DNA of 64,000 nt from Hymenopus coronatus (GCA_030762935.1 CM060882.1:22077001-22141000), one strand, 5' to 3'. Positions 21,559 through 33,846 are shown, numbered from the stretch's first letter. Made by a program: numbers and translations. Notes: generated by a model not told the origin, from the sequence alone.

Positions 21559-22328
21559 TCTTATGTGTTCCATTCACATGACTTTCTCTACATTTCTGCA
21601 AAAAAATTATTGTTAAATATCTTATTCTTCAATTCACTTAATGCTAATCGACAAAAATTGGCGGGAAAGGTCATATTAGCTGCTTCCTTGTAAGTAGGAG
21701 GAAACTAAGGAATACACTAGGTCAAATCTTTTAAAAACTGGTTGCTATGTGATTAAAGTACCTTTGTTTTTATGGACAGGAGTTGACAAATTCCGCTAAG
21801 AGAAAATTATAAGTATTTTAAAGCTGAAACTAATAATAAGGAATATCTAAAAAACGATCAACTCCACGAAAAAAATGTATATGATATAAATTGTGTGTTT
21901 TATAGTGATCTACATTTTTTGTGTAGTAAGTTTTTGTCTATCTCTTAAGGTTTGCAAGTAATGCGAAATTCTGTAAAATTCATCCAGAATAAAGCAGTCT
22001 TCTGCGGCTATTCCTAGACAATTCAAAATATGCATTTTATTTTTCAGGATAATATCTTTAATATACGACATTTTAATCAAATTCGTTAGAGCCATTCGTG
22101 AGAAAATCAACATTTTCGAAAATTTTCGATGTAAAGGGTAGTTGGGAGGGGGGGATTTTCTTGAACATCTTCGTTTCGCATTCTTGGAAGAAGTTTGGTA
22201 TATAAAGGACTTTTCGTTTTTGAGCGCACACACATACACATATATTCAGGGGGTCTCAAAACATATCTTTTTGGGTACAATGCAATACCTTCTCTATACA
22301 CTGTATACATAGTACGTATAGAGAAAGT
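21559..22328 (-). mobile_element. Hel-1 copy
   Basis: Starts TCTTATGTGTTCCATTCACAT and ends CGTATAGAGAAAGT. The TG-tract region is short. Confidence 0.88.
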
Positions 22329-22337
22329 AAAAATGCT

Positions 22338-22816
22338 GTAACATAAATATTACGGTTTACCAGTTTTGCAAGATTCCGCAAAATTCATATAGAATAAAGA
22401 TATATTCAGAGGCTATTCCCAGAAAATTCAAGATATACATTTTATTTTACTGTAAATATCTTTAATATACGATATTTTAATAAAAAATAATTACAGCCAT
22501 TTTGAGATAATAAAATTTTCGAACATTTTTCCATGTAAAGGGTAGTGGGGGGTGGGAGAATTTCTTGAAAATCTTCGTGTCGCATCCTTGGAAGATACTA
22601 AACTTAAATACCAAGTTTGGTAATTTACCGACTTTTCGTTTTTGAGTTATCGTGTTCACAGACACACAGACACACACACAAACACTCACGGACTTTTTTC
22701 CAAAAATCCTTTTTTGGATGCAGGGACCCTAAAACCTCTATTTCAGGTGAAATATCGGTATCGAATTTTTGGGTGGAACGCAATACCTTCTCTATTCACT
22801 AGTACGTGCAGAGAAC
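22338..22816 (-). mobile_element. Hel-1 5' half
   Basis: Runs from TACGGTTTACCAGTTTTGCAAG to GTACGTGCAGAGAAC. The stem-loop half is absent. Same orientation as the previous copy, 10 bp away. Confidence 0.82.
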
Positions 22817-22826
22817 ATAACAACTT

Positions 22827-23115
22827 TGATGTGTTACATTCACATGACTTTTTCTACCGCTCCACAAGCTCTTGTTTCAAATGATTATTAATTTCCCTAT
22901 CTGTATTATCCTATTCGTGAGAAACATTAGTAGAAGCAATCTTATTACTTATTTCCCTCACTAGGTTAAAGTGATAGTGAAAGCTTTTAAAAACTGTTGC
23001 TATGTGAAACAATTGAAATTCGGTTAATTTGTTAACCAGGAGTAAAACAAAAGAGACACGAAATGAGATTTGACTTCCCGTATGAGAAATGTTTAGGTAG
23101 TTTAGAAATGAAATT
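22827..23115 (-). mobile_element. Hel-1 3' fragment
   Basis: Starts TTGATGTGTTACATTCACATG and continues to the GTATGAGAAATGTTTAG region, where a SINE-A follows. Confidence 0.75.
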
Positions 23116-23412
23116 GTCACCCTCCGTGGTGTAGTGGTTACCATGCTAGCTTCATATACCCAAAGATCGTGGGTTCAAACCCGGCAGAGGTCAATGGACT
23201 TTTTCGGGCATATAAATCCTTAGCATGGCTTCCTTCGGAAGGGAAGCAAGGCCGTTCATCCGGTGTCAAAGAATTACGTCCTGCAAAAGAACCTCAAGTC
23301 TGATAAAGAGGTCTCTGAGTAAAATTAATCGGTCTTCCACGCCCAATTAAGAATGGGACGCTGAGAACCACAGTGGTTAAATAGCATCTATAAATAACAC
23401 TCATTTCCTTTC
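23116..23412 (+). mobile_element. SINE-A copy, near full length
   Basis: Box A TGGTGTAGTGG near 23127 and box B GGTTCAAACCC near 23172. The body runs to GAATGGGACGCTGAGAACC. Flanks are only weakly similar (TTAGAAATGAAAT versus TTAAAAATGACTT), so the target duplication is uncertain. Confidence 0.85.
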
Positions 23413-23710
23413 TTAAAAATGACTTATTTTATCTATATCATGCTAATCTTGATAAACGTTAGTAGAAGTGGTCATATTACTTATTTCTTTCTACGTAGAA
23501 ATGCTATAGGAGAATACACTACGCTATAGCGATAGTCAAATCTTTTAAAAACTACTCAAATGTGAAACACTTGAAATGTGGTTATCTTTGCCCTCATAAG
23601 GAGTAAAACAAAAGGGAGACGAAACGAAAGTGGATTTTCCATTTGAGAAACGTTTAGATAGTTTAAAACTGAAACCAATAAGGAGTATCTGCAAAGCGGT
23701 CAACTCCACG

Positions 23711-23754
<44 letters not shown>

Positions 23755-24083
23755 AGAACATAAAGTGTGTGTTTTAACGAGATCTGCCATTTTTGTTAAG
23801 TAACTTTTTGTCTATCTCTTACAAGTTTTGTAAAACTCTGTAAAATTCATCCAGAACGAAAACCTCTTCAGAGGCTATTCCCAAAAAATTCAAGAAATAT
23901 ATTTTATTTGTCATGTAAATATTTTTAATATACCTACGGTATTTCGATCAAAATCCTTAGTCATTTTTGAGAAAATCAAAATTTTCGACAATTTTTCCAT
24001 TTAAAGGGTAGCTTGGAGTGGGAGAATTTTCCTGAAACTCTTTTTCTCGCATTGTTGGCAAATATTGAACTTAAAATACCAAT
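23413..24083 (-). mobile_element. Hel-1 copy, both ends truncated
   Basis: Begins in the ATCATGCTAATC region and runs to TTGAACTTAAAATACCAATA. The hairpin end is missing. An AT microsatellite (23716-23750) has grown at the position of the variable ATGTATA motif. Confidence 0.8.
23716..23752. repeat. AT microsatellite
   Basis: About 17 AT units inside Hel-1; the IYIYIY frame is its translation. Confidence 0.95.
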
Positions 24084-24223
24084 AATCATTAGCGAAAACA
24101 AACAAAAGAATGCTTCGTAGAAACTTTCGTAAAAAACAAAAAATCGTTTGTAGATTTTAGATTATTGCGTTACATTAAGTTTACAGTTCTTCAATTCACA
24201 TGACTTTCTCCGTCTGTTTTATT

Positions 24224-25087
24224 ACTTTCTCTACACATTCTATGTACATAGTGTATAGAGAAGGTATTGTATTCCACCCAAATATTCGATACCGAGATTT
24301 CAGTGGAAATTCATGTTTTGGGTTCTCCTGAATCCAAAAAAAGCATTTTTGAAAAAAAAACCCGTGTTTGTGTGTCTGTGTGTCTATGAACAGCATAGTT
24401 CAAAAACGAAAAGACCGTTAAACACCAAACTTGGTATTTAAGTTTGTTATCTTACAAGGTTGCGAAACGAAGATTCTCAAGAAAATCCCCACCCCCAACT
24501 ATCCTTTACATAGAACTTTTTTCGAAAATTTTGATTTTCTCAAAAATGGCTCTAACGATTTTGATTAAAATATCGTATATTAAAAATATTTACCTCACAA
24601 ATAAAAGGTGTATCTTGAATTTTCTGGGAATAGCCTCTGAAGATTGCTTTATTCTGGATGAATTTTATGGAATTTTGTATTACTGCTAAACCGTAAGAGA
24701 TCGACAAAAGCTTAACACGCAAACAATTTAGAGCACGTTAGAACACACAATTTATGCTATATACATTTGTTACGTGGAGTTGATCGTTTTTTAATTATTC
24801 CTTGTTATTGGTTTCAGCTTTGAAAAACTTATACTTTTCTCATACAGGAATTTGTCAACCCCTGTCCATACAAACAAAAGAACTTCAGTCACATAGCAAC
24901 CAGCTTTTGCTTGTCATTTTAACCTATGGTACTCCCTCATTTCGCTTCTACTCACAAGGAAGCAAGTAATACGACTATTTCTGCTATTTTTCTCTCGATT
25001 AGCATGAAGTAAATAAAAGCATAAGCTTTTTAACAATAAAATTGGTGCAGAGATGTAGAGAAAGTAATGTGAATGGAACACATCAGA
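24224..25087 (+). mobile_element. Hel-1, full length
   Basis: Starts ACTTTCTCTACACATTCTATG and ends GAACACATCAGA. A small reverse-orientation stem-loop scrap (CAATTCACATGACTTTCTCC) precedes it at 24193-24212. Confidence 0.92.
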
Positions 25088-25088
25088 T

Positions 25089-25796
25089 TTTCAATTTTAA
25101 TTGCTCAAAAATGGCTCTAAAGATTATGTTCAAAAGCCAACTCCTTTGTTTGTATGGACAGGAGTTGACAAACTCCAGTATGAGAAAAGTGTTAATTTCT
25201 TTAAAGGGAAACTAAAAACAAGGAATATCTAAAAAACGATCAAGTCCACGAAAAAATGTATATAACATAACTTGTGTGTTTTAACGTGTACTACATTTTT
25301 ATATGGTACGTTTTTGTCCATTTCTTACGGTTTAGCAGTTATTCAAAATTCCACAAAATTCATCCAGAATAAAGTGGTCTTTAGAGGCTTTTCCCGAAAA
25401 TTCAAGATATACTTTTTATTTGCCTGGTAAGTATCTTTAATATATGATATTTTAATGAAAATCGTAAATGAACATTTACGAAAAAACTTCCATGTAAAGG
25501 GTAGTTTGGGGTGTTGGAATTTTTCTCATAATCTTCGTGTCGCATGCCTGGAAGATACCAAACTTAAATACCAAGTTTGGTTTTTTACCGACTTTTCGTT
25601 TTTGAGTTATCGTGTTCACAGATACACGAACACACGGACACACCACGTCATACACACACATACATTTTTTTCTGAAAATGCTTTTTTTGGATACAGGTGA
25701 CCCTAAAACATATATTTCCGGTGTACTATCAGTTTCGAAGTTTTGGGTGGAATGCAATACATTCTCTATTCACTATGTACGTAGTGTAGAGAAAGT
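25089..25796 (-). mobile_element. Hel-1 copy with inverted scrap at its start
   Basis: 25089-25130 reads as forward Hel-1 (TGCTCAAAAATGGCTCTAAAG). From 25131 (CAACTCCTTTGTTTG) to 25796 it is reverse. It ends GTAGTGTAGAGAAAGT. Confidence 0.8.
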
Positions 25797-25802
25797 AAAA
25801 AT

Positions 25803-25926
25803 GCTCTTTTTTTTTGGATACAGGGGACTCTAAAACGTCTATTTCCGTTGAAATCTCGGTATTGCATTTTGGGTGGAATACAGTATCTTCTCTATACACC
25901 ATGTACTTATTACGTGTAGAGAAAGT
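25803..25926 (-). mobile_element. Extra Hel-1 5'-terminal module
   Basis: About 125 bp from TTTTTTGGATACAGGGGAC to ACGTGTAGAGAAAGT, appended in the same orientation to the previous copy's 5' end. Confidence 0.82.
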
Positions 25927-26380
25927 AAAAATTCACTGTAAACGGAATCCTGCGAACGTCAACGAAAAGCTTGTTCAAATGCCAGGCTTTCCATTTCCGA
26001 TCATAGCATACTGTGCGCTTATCGCGTGTATTTATTTCTCTTTATTGTAGAAGACAGTCAAGGATGTCGGTCGTGACCTGAAACATCCGCTAGAGTTCTC
26101 TCTGGTAGCAGGCTGGAAAAACAAAACAGGACTCGCGGCAGCTGGAAGTGCTTTCCTTTCAGTTTCGTTTATGTAGTTGAGTGTTTCAAAATGGTAACGA
26201 TATTGCCCTTTAAACATGTTTACGTATTGCATTTTAAGTTGGGAAGCCTGTATTCAGGCAAACATGTCCTTTTCCCGTTCTAAACAAATGGCATACGATA
26301 CGGAAACTCGATTTGCCATGTATTTTGCATTTATAGCAATACTGAACCAGGGTCTGGTTCCCATTGCCAATTTAGGCCCC
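25927..26380. other. No recognisable gene
   Basis: Mixed sequence. An 86-codon frame at 26216-26476 runs into the satellite and has no recognisable domain. Confidence 0.45.
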
Positions 26381-27692
26381 GTTTCACCAACAGCGATAAC
26401 TTTTCCTGTTATCCTGGTTTATATAATCGCTTATATTAGTGTCTGTTGGGGGAACTTAGGAAGAAAGTTTCACTAAGAGGTTGTAAACCCTGCTAGGGCC
26501 GGTTTCACCAACAGCGATAACTTTTCCTGTTATCCTGGTTTATATAATCGCTTTTATTAGTGTCTGTTGGGGGAACTTAGGAAGAAAGTTTCACTAAGAG
26601 GTTGTAAACCCTGCTAGGGCCGGCTTCACCAACAGGGATAACTTTTCCTGTTATCCTGGTTTATATAATCGCTTATATTAGTGTCTGTTGGGGGAACTTA
26701 GGAAGAAAGTTTCACTAAGAGGTTGTAAACCCTGCTAGGGCCGGTTTCACCAACAGGGATAACTTTTCCTGTTATCCTGGTTTATATAATCGCTTATATT
26801 AGTGTCTGTTGGGGGAACTTAGGAAGAAAGTTTCACTAAGAGGTTGTAAACCCTGCTAGGGCCGGTTTCACCAACAGCGATAACTTTTCCTGTTATCCTG
26901 GTTTATATAATCGCTTTTATTAGTGTCTGTTGGGGGAACTTAGGAAGAAAGTTTCACTAAGAGGTTGTAAACCCTGCTAGGGCCGGTTTCACCAACAGGG
27001 ATAACTTTTCCTGTTATCCTGGTTTATATAATCGCTTATATTAGTGTCTGTTGGGGGAACTTAGGAAGAAAGTTTCACTAAGAGGTTGTAAACCCTGCTA
27101 GGGCCGGTTTCACCAACAGGGATAACTTTTCCTGTTATCCTGGTTTATATAATCGCTTATATTAGTGTCTGTTGGGGGAACTTAGGAAGAAAGTTTCACT
27201 AAGATGTAAACCCCGCTAGGGCCGGTATCACCAACAGCGATAACTTTTTCTGTTATCCTGGTTTATATAATCGCTGATATTAGTGTCTGTTGGGGGAACT
27301 TAGGAAGAAAGTTTCACCAAGAGGTTGTAAACCCTGCTAGGGCCGGTTTCAGCAACAACGATAACTTTTCCTGTTATCCTGGTTTATATAATCGCTGATA
27401 TTAGTGTCTATCCTTAAGAAGCACGTTTCACTAAGAGGTTGTAAACCCTGCTAGGACCGGTTTCAGCAACAACGATAACTTTTCCTGTTATCCTAGTTTA
27501 TATAATCGCTGATATTAGTGTCTATTGGGGGAACTTAAAAAAGCACGTTTCACTAAGATGTAAACCCTGCTAGGACCGGTTTCACCAACAACGATAGCTT
27601 TTCCTGTTATCCTGGTTTATATAATCGCTGATATTAGTGTCTATCCTTAAGAAGCACGTTTCACCAAGAGGTTGTAAACCCCGCTAGGATAG
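26381..27692. repeat. 121-bp satellite, about 11 units
   Basis: Units begin GTTTCACCAACAGCGATAAC at 26381, 26502, 26623, 26744, 26865, 26986, 27107, 27225, 27346, 27460 and 27579. The first seven spacings are exactly 121 bp or nearly so. Later units carry deletions (118, 114 and 119 bp) and more substitutions. Each unit holds a hairpin, GATAAC/GTTATC, separated by TTTTCCT. Homogeneous units on the left and diverged ones on the right fit recent amplification from the left side. Confidence 0.95.
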
Positions 27693-28302
27693 GTACACTG
27701 AGCTATGTATTGACGCAAGTTTCCCTTTCCTTGTTTTTGCTTTTGCTATTCGAGAAACTACAACCAAACACCACACACATATTGACTATTATACTGGTTT
27801 AAAACTTACAGTCTAAATTTATTGTTTAATTACACATTTAACTTCACAAAATCTTATTTTTGGGTGTACATTTAACACACGTAAAGCGTACTCATGTCAA
27901 AAGTGTAGTATCTAAAAATGGCGGCATGGCACAAAATGCTTCACCAACCACAATACATAAGGATAGGACATTTCCGATCTAATCTCTATATCTGTGATGT
28001 ACATCTACTATATGCACCAGCAATTTCTCATACATAACAAGTAAGAATCACTATCCGTCATTTCCGGTTTTACTTCTTTCAGCTACTTTTGAATATAAAA
28101 CAGTGAATGCAAAGGATTAAAGTGCGAATTACCTTATTTTTGTGTTGATTAGCTTATCAGTGAAGAGAAATGTCGACAGAAGAAAAGTGGGGGGGGGGGA
28201 ATAAACGCCAAACATGACGGATATAGAAAAGTGTACTCTTTTAGAATTGGTAAAACAACCTTTTTAAGTGATGGAGAACAAAAGGATGGACAGCGTGTCC
28301 AC
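27693..28302. other. No recognisable gene
   Basis: AT-rich. A G run at 28190-28199. No coding signature. Confidence 0.5.
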
Positions 28303-29069
28303 GTTTTGGGTCCCCCTGAATAAAAAAAAACATTTTTGGAAAAAGGTCCATGTGTGTGCGTGTATGTCTGTGTGCGTGTGTGTTTGTGGACAGCATAGCT
28401 CAAAAACGAAGAGACTGCTGAATACCAAAATTGGTATTTAAATTTGATATCTTCCAAGGATGCGACACGAAGATTTTCAAGAAAATCCCCCCTTCCCCAA
28501 CTACCATTTACAGGAACTTTTTTCGAAAATCTTGATTTTCTCAGAAATGGCTCTAACGAATTTGATTAACACATCGTATATTAAAGGTAGTTGCTTGATA
28601 AATAAAAGTGTATCTTGAATTTTCTGGGAATAGCCTCTGAAGACTACTTTATTCTGGATGAATTTTGCATAGCTGCTAAACTATAAGCGATAGACAAAAA
28701 CTTACCACACAAAAAATGCAAAGCACATTAAAACACACCATTTATGTTGTATACATTTTTTTCGTGGAGTTGATCGTTTTTGAGATATTCCTTGTTTTTG
28801 GTTGCAGCCTTGAAAAACTTAACCTTTCTCATACAGACATTTGTCAACTCCTGTCCATACAAACAAAGAAACTTCAGTCACATAGCATTTGACTATCACC
28901 TTAACTTATGGTACTCCCTTATTTCGCTTCTACTTACAAGGAAACAAGTAATAAGACTGTTTCTGCTAATTTTGTTTTCGATTAGCAGGAAGTAAATAGA
29001 AGCATAAGCTTTTTAACAATAATTTGTTGCAGAGATGTAGAGAATGTCATGTGACTGGAACACATCAGA
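28303..29069 (+). mobile_element. Hel-1 copy, 5' truncated
   Basis: Starts at GTTTTGGGTCCCCCTGAAT, so the first ~90 bp (hairpin) are missing. Ends ACACATCAGA. Confidence 0.87.
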
Positions 29070-29422
29070 TTTTTCTTGCCTCTAATGAAAAATTAGGTTA
29101 TGAAAGATTTCACTGTAGCCGATATACCGGGTACTGATGCAAGAAAATTACAGACTTCGCTTTGCACAAAACTTTAATTCTAGTATTTAGTTGGTTATAT
29201 TTTGCATTGGAATTCCAATTATTGCTCCTTGTTCTAAAATAGAATACAGCATTTTCTTGTTTCTTAACTTTTAGTGATATCAAGCTCGTTGACTCAAAAA
29301 ACAATTCGTTGATTATAGCTTAATATTTTTATGATGGATTTTAATCATTTATTTCCAGCTTGAAACGTTTCCACTTGCATGTTTGGAACTCTGTAGAAGG
29401 AGAGAAAAACACAAATTAAAAA
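29070..29422. other. No recognisable gene
   Basis: AT-rich sequence between two Hel-1 copies that face opposite ways. Confidence 0.5.
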
Positions 29423-30210
29423 TCTGATGTGTTCCATTCATTCGATTTTCTCTACATCTCTGCAACAAATTATTGTTAAAAAACTTAGTTTTCTATTTAC
29501 TTCATGCTAATCGATAAAAAATAGCAGAAATAGTCTTATTACTTGCTTCCTTGTAAGTAGAAGCGAAATAAGAGAGTACCTAGGTTAAAGTGATAGTCAA
29601 AAGCTGGTTGCTATGTGACTGAATAGTTGTATGGATAGGAGTTGACAAATTGAGAGGAGTATGTTTTTTAAAGCTGCAACCAATAACAATGAATATCTAA
29701 AAAACAATCAACTCCACAAAAAAAATGTATATTACATAAATTGTGTGCTTTATCGTAATCTACATTTTTGGTAATTTTTTGTCTATCTCTTGCGGTTTAC
29801 CACTTATACAAAATTCAAATAAAATCGTTCAGAATAAAGAGGTCTTTAGAGGCTATAACCAGAAAATTCCAGATATAAATATAAGAAATTTTAATCGAAA
29901 TCTTTAGAGCCAGTTTTGAGAAAATCAAAGTTTTCGATTTTTTTCCATGTAAAGGGTAGTTTGGAGTGGGGGGATTTTCTTGAAAATCTTTGTGTCGCAT
30001 TCTTGGAAGATACCAAATTTAAATACCAAGTTTGGTATTTAAAGGTCTTTACGTTTTTGAGCTATGCTGTCCGCACAGACACACACACACACTCGGACCT
30101 GTTTGCAAAGTGCTTATTTTGGATTCAGGAGGACCCAGAACGTGTATTTCTGGTGAAATCTCGGTATCGAATTTTTGGGTGGAATGCCATAGCTTCTCTA
30201 TAGAGAAAGT
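29423..30210 (-). mobile_element. Hel-1 with collapsed 5' hairpin
   Basis: Starts TCTGATGTGTTCCATTC. At the other end the hairpin core is deleted, leaving CTTCTCTATAGAGAAAGT at 30193-30210. Confidence 0.88.
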
Positions 30211-30525
30211 AAAAGTAGATTAACTGGGGCACCTAGTGTTCGAACACGGAACTTTTACATCAGATGCAGAATGCCACGGAAGCAGTTAATTTAAAGGTGT
30301 TTAGGATGAGAACGCATCACAAATTTTACATCATAATGTATATTGAAGTGCTAATTGCTTCATTAACTGAACTTTACTAATTGCCTTCTATTTCTCCCGT
30401 ACCATACTAATTACAATTACTACTTTTACATATCATCATTGCTGTCCATTACTATATCTATTATTCGTTGCGCCACATTTTTTTTGTTGCATTTCTAACT
30501 ACGATTTGGATCCGTAAATGGTGAA
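30211..30525. other. No recognisable gene
   Basis: AT-rich sequence with no long frame. Confidence 0.5.
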
Positions 30526-31243
30526 AAACCTGTTCCATTTACATAACTTTCTCGACATCTCTGCAATAAATTATTGTTAAAACGCTTATTCTTCCATTTG
30601 TTTAATACTAATCAAGAACAAATTAGCAGAAAGGCCCTTATTACTTGCGTTCTTGTAAGTAAAAGGGAAACAAAGGAATTCCTTAGGCTAAATCGATAGT
30701 CAAATCTTTTAATAGCTGGTTGCTAAGTGCTTGTAGTACCTTTGTTGGTATGGCCCGAAGTTGACAAATTCCCGTGTGAGAAAAGTATTTTAAAACTGAA
30801 ACTAATAACAAGGAGTATCTAAAAAATGGTCAACAGCACGAAAAAAAAATATAAATATATATAGCATAAATTGCGTGTTTTAACGAGCTTGACATTTTTT
30901 GTGTGATAAGATTTTGTCTATCTCTTACGGTTTACTAGTTATGCAAAATTCCGCAAAATTCATCCAGAATAAACATGTCTTCACAGCCTGTTCCCAGAAA
31001 ATTGAAGATATACAATTTTTTTGTCATCTTAAATATAAGTGATTTTAACAAAATGTTAGAGCCATTTTTGAGGAAATCAAAATGTTCGAAATTTGTTCCA
31101 TGTACAGGGTAGTTGGGAGTAGAGGGATTCTTGAAAATATTCGTGACGCATCCTTGGAAAATATTGACTTAAATATCAAGTTCAGTATTTAACGGACTTT
31201 TCGTTTTTAAGCTATGCTACCCACACACAGACATACACAGAGT

Positions 31244-31305
<62 letters not shown>

Positions 31306-31417
31306 ATTTAGAGGGACCGAAAACATGTATTTCCGGTGAAATCTCGGTATCGAATTTTTGGGTGCAATACAATACTTACCCTTTCTATACACTAGTACAT
31401 AATACGTTTAGAGAAAG
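30526..31417 (-). mobile_element. Hel-1, full length, with 59-nt T run
   Basis: Starts CCTGTTCCATTTACATAAC and ends CGTTTAGAGAAAG. The T tract that follows the TG region in Hel-1 has expanded to about 59 T at 31246-31304. Confidence 0.88.
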
Positions 31418-31432
31418 AAAAATGGCCGATAA

Positions 31433-31560
31433 GGCCTTAACCGGGTTTACAAGCCCCTACAATCATTACTTTGGTTGGTGAAACAGCTTTTTTACTAAAA
31501 CGCGGATTTAATAGCTTTACCCGAGTTAAGTAAAATTATCGTTGTTGGTAAAACCGGCCC
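31433..31560 (-). repeat. Single diverged relative of the 121-bp satellite unit
   Basis: The minus strand starts GGGCCGGTTTTACCAACAACG and ends near CTTGTAAACCCGGTTAAGGCC. These match the satellite unit's start (GGGCCGGTTTCACCAACAACG) and end (GTTGTAAACCCTGCTAGGGCC) at a similar length of 128 bp. The interior is diverged. Confidence 0.65.
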
Positions 31561-31612
31561 TTGTTATGAAATTTCTTATCTACTATTAACTGGCCACATA
31601 ATGTTACATGGG

Positions 31613-32394
31613 CACGTGACTAAATTAGTCTGATCAGGTTACAGAACTGACAATACCTCTCCAGCACGTGACTAAATTAGTCTGATCAGGTTACAGAACT
31701 GACAATACCTCTCCAGCACGTGACTAAATTAGTCTGATCAGGTTATAGAACTGATAATACCTCTCCAGCACCGTGACTAAATTAGTCTGATCAGGTTACA
31801 GAACTGATAATGCCTCTCCAGCACCGTGACTAAATTAGTCTGATCAGGTTACAGAACTGATAATACTTCTCCAGCACGTGACTAAATTAGTCTGATCAGG
31901 TTACAGAACTGATAATACCTCTCCAGCACGTGACTAAATTAGTCTGATCAGGTTACAGAACTGATAATACCTCTCCAGCACGTGACTAAATTAGTCTGAT
32001 CAGGTTACAGAACTGACAATACCTCTCCAGCAAGTGACTAAATTAGTCTGATCAGGTTACAGAACTAATAATACCTCTCCAGCACGTGATTAAATTAGTC
32101 TGATCAGGTTACAGAACTGATAATACCTCTCTAGCACGTGACTAAATTAGTCTGATTAGGTTACAGAACTGATAATACCTCTCCAGCATGTGACTAAATT
32201 AGTCTGATCAGGTTACAGAACTGATAATACCTCTCCAGCAGGTGACTAAATTAGTCTGATCAGGTTACAGAACTGATAATACCTCTCCAGTACGTGACTA
32301 AATTAGTCTGATCAGGTTACAGAACTGATAATACCTCTCCAGCAGGTGACTAAATTAGTCTGATCAGGTTATAGAACTGATAATACCTCTCCAG
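31613..32394. repeat. 52-bp satellite, 15 units
   Basis: Units begin CACGTGACTAAATTAGTCTG (31613, 31665 and so on) and end ACCTCTCCAG. The array is highly homogeneous. Each unit holds the palindrome CTGATCAG and the near-palindrome CTAAATTAG. Many units start with CACGTG; in others this is altered (CACCGTG, CAGGTG, CATGTG, CAAGTG). Confidence 0.96.
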
Positions 32395-32901
32395 CTCCGT
32401 GACATTTGTATGCTGAGGATACATTCTCTAGCAGGACGACTGAATTTACTCGACCAGTGTCACATCTCCTTTACGTACCTGCAGATTTCCGTTCCATTTC
32501 CAGTTGACGAGGCTCTCGAGCAAGCCCGTGACTACAGACACCGACGGACGGACTCTTCTTAACTCGTTTCATTCATCATGATGGAAGGCTTTGGCAGTCG
32601 ACATAGGAAACGAGGGGAAAAAAAAAAATATATATATATATACTCACAGCCTCCCAGATTTTAATGAGCAACTGGCAAGAAGTGCCAACATCTTCTTTCA
32701 ATGCATCCAAGAAGATGCGCTTTCCCACAGAAGTGCAACGCCGACCAGGTTGTTACTTTATTTGGGGCAGAATTAGAACGCCGTTGATCATTGTGGAGAA
32801 AGGTTAGAAAGGAGACAAAATTAATGAAGAAAATCAAAACAGCAAGAGTATGTTCACTTTCCTGTGTGCTGCCAGTAATAATAGTAACACTAATGATACA
32901 G
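32395..32901. other. No recognisable gene
   Basis: Mixed sequence with a short TA run at 32630-32642. No gene signature. Confidence 0.5.
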
Positions 32902-33717
32902 ATCTGATGTTCTGCATTCATATGACTTTCTCCACACCTCTGCAATAAATGATTGTTAGAAGCTTATTCTTCTATTTACTTCATGCTAATACAGGAAAAT
33001 TAGCAGAAATTGTCTGTTTACTTGCTTCGTTGTAAGTAGAAGGAAAATAAGGGAATACACTAGGCTAAAGCGATAGTCAAATCTTTTAAAAGCTTGTTGC
33101 TACGTGATTGAAATTCCTTTGTTTGTATGGCCACGAGTTGACAAATTCCCCTTATGAGAAAAATATAAGTATTTTATATCTGAAACTAATAACTAGCAAT
33201 ACCTATGAAACGGTCAACTTTACGAAAAATGTATGACATAAATTGTGTTTTAACGAGCTCTACACTTTTAAGTAAGTTTACCAGTTATGCAAAATTCCGC
33301 AAAATTGATCCAGAGTAAAGAGGTCTTCAGAGGCTATTCTCAGAATATTCAACATTATTTGTCATGTAAATATCTTCAATATACAATATTTTAATCAAAA
33401 TCGTTGGAGCTATTTTTGAGAAAATAAAATTTTTCGAAATTTTTCCATGTAAAGGGTAGTTTGGGGTTGAAGGATTTTTCCCAAAATCTTCGTGTTGCTT
33501 CCATGGAAGATATCAAACTTAAATACCAAGATTGGTTTTTAATGGATTTTTCGTTTTTGAGCTACGTTGTCCACACACACTTTTTTTTTTCAAAATGCTT
33601 TTTCTGGATTCAGGGGGACCCAAAACATGTATTTCCGGTGAAATCTCGGTATCGAATTCTTGGGTACATTACAATACCTTCTCTATACACTGTGTACATA
33701 GTACGTGTAGAGAAAGT
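32902..33717 (-). mobile_element. Hel-1, near full length
   Basis: Starts ATCTGATGTTCTGCATTCATATG and ends CGTGTAGAGAAAGT. A 169-codon plus-strand frame through this copy is repeat translation. Confidence 0.88.
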
Positions 33718-33723
33718 AAAAAT

Positions 33724-33846
33724 GTTTTTTCGGACTCAGAGGACCTCAAAACATATTTCCGGTGAAATTTCGACATCGAATTTTCGGGTTCAATACAATA
33801 ACTTGTCACTCCAGCATGTACATTGTACATACGTGCTAGTGAAAGC
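33724..33846 (-). mobile_element. Extra Hel-1 5'-terminal module
   Basis: Starts TTTTTTCGGACTCAGAGGAC and ends TACGTGCTAGTGAAAGC. It repeats the 5' ~125 bp of the adjoining copy, with a diverged hairpin (CATGTACATTGTACATACGTG). Confidence 0.8.

Noticed and set aside
26216..26476. 86-codon frame entering the 121-bp satellite
   Set aside because: The last third is satellite sequence, and the hydrophobic stretch comes from TTTATATAATCGC-type repeat sequence.
26381..32394. CRISPR array
   Set aside because: Both arrays are head-to-tail satellites with no unique spacers, and the context is eukaryotic.
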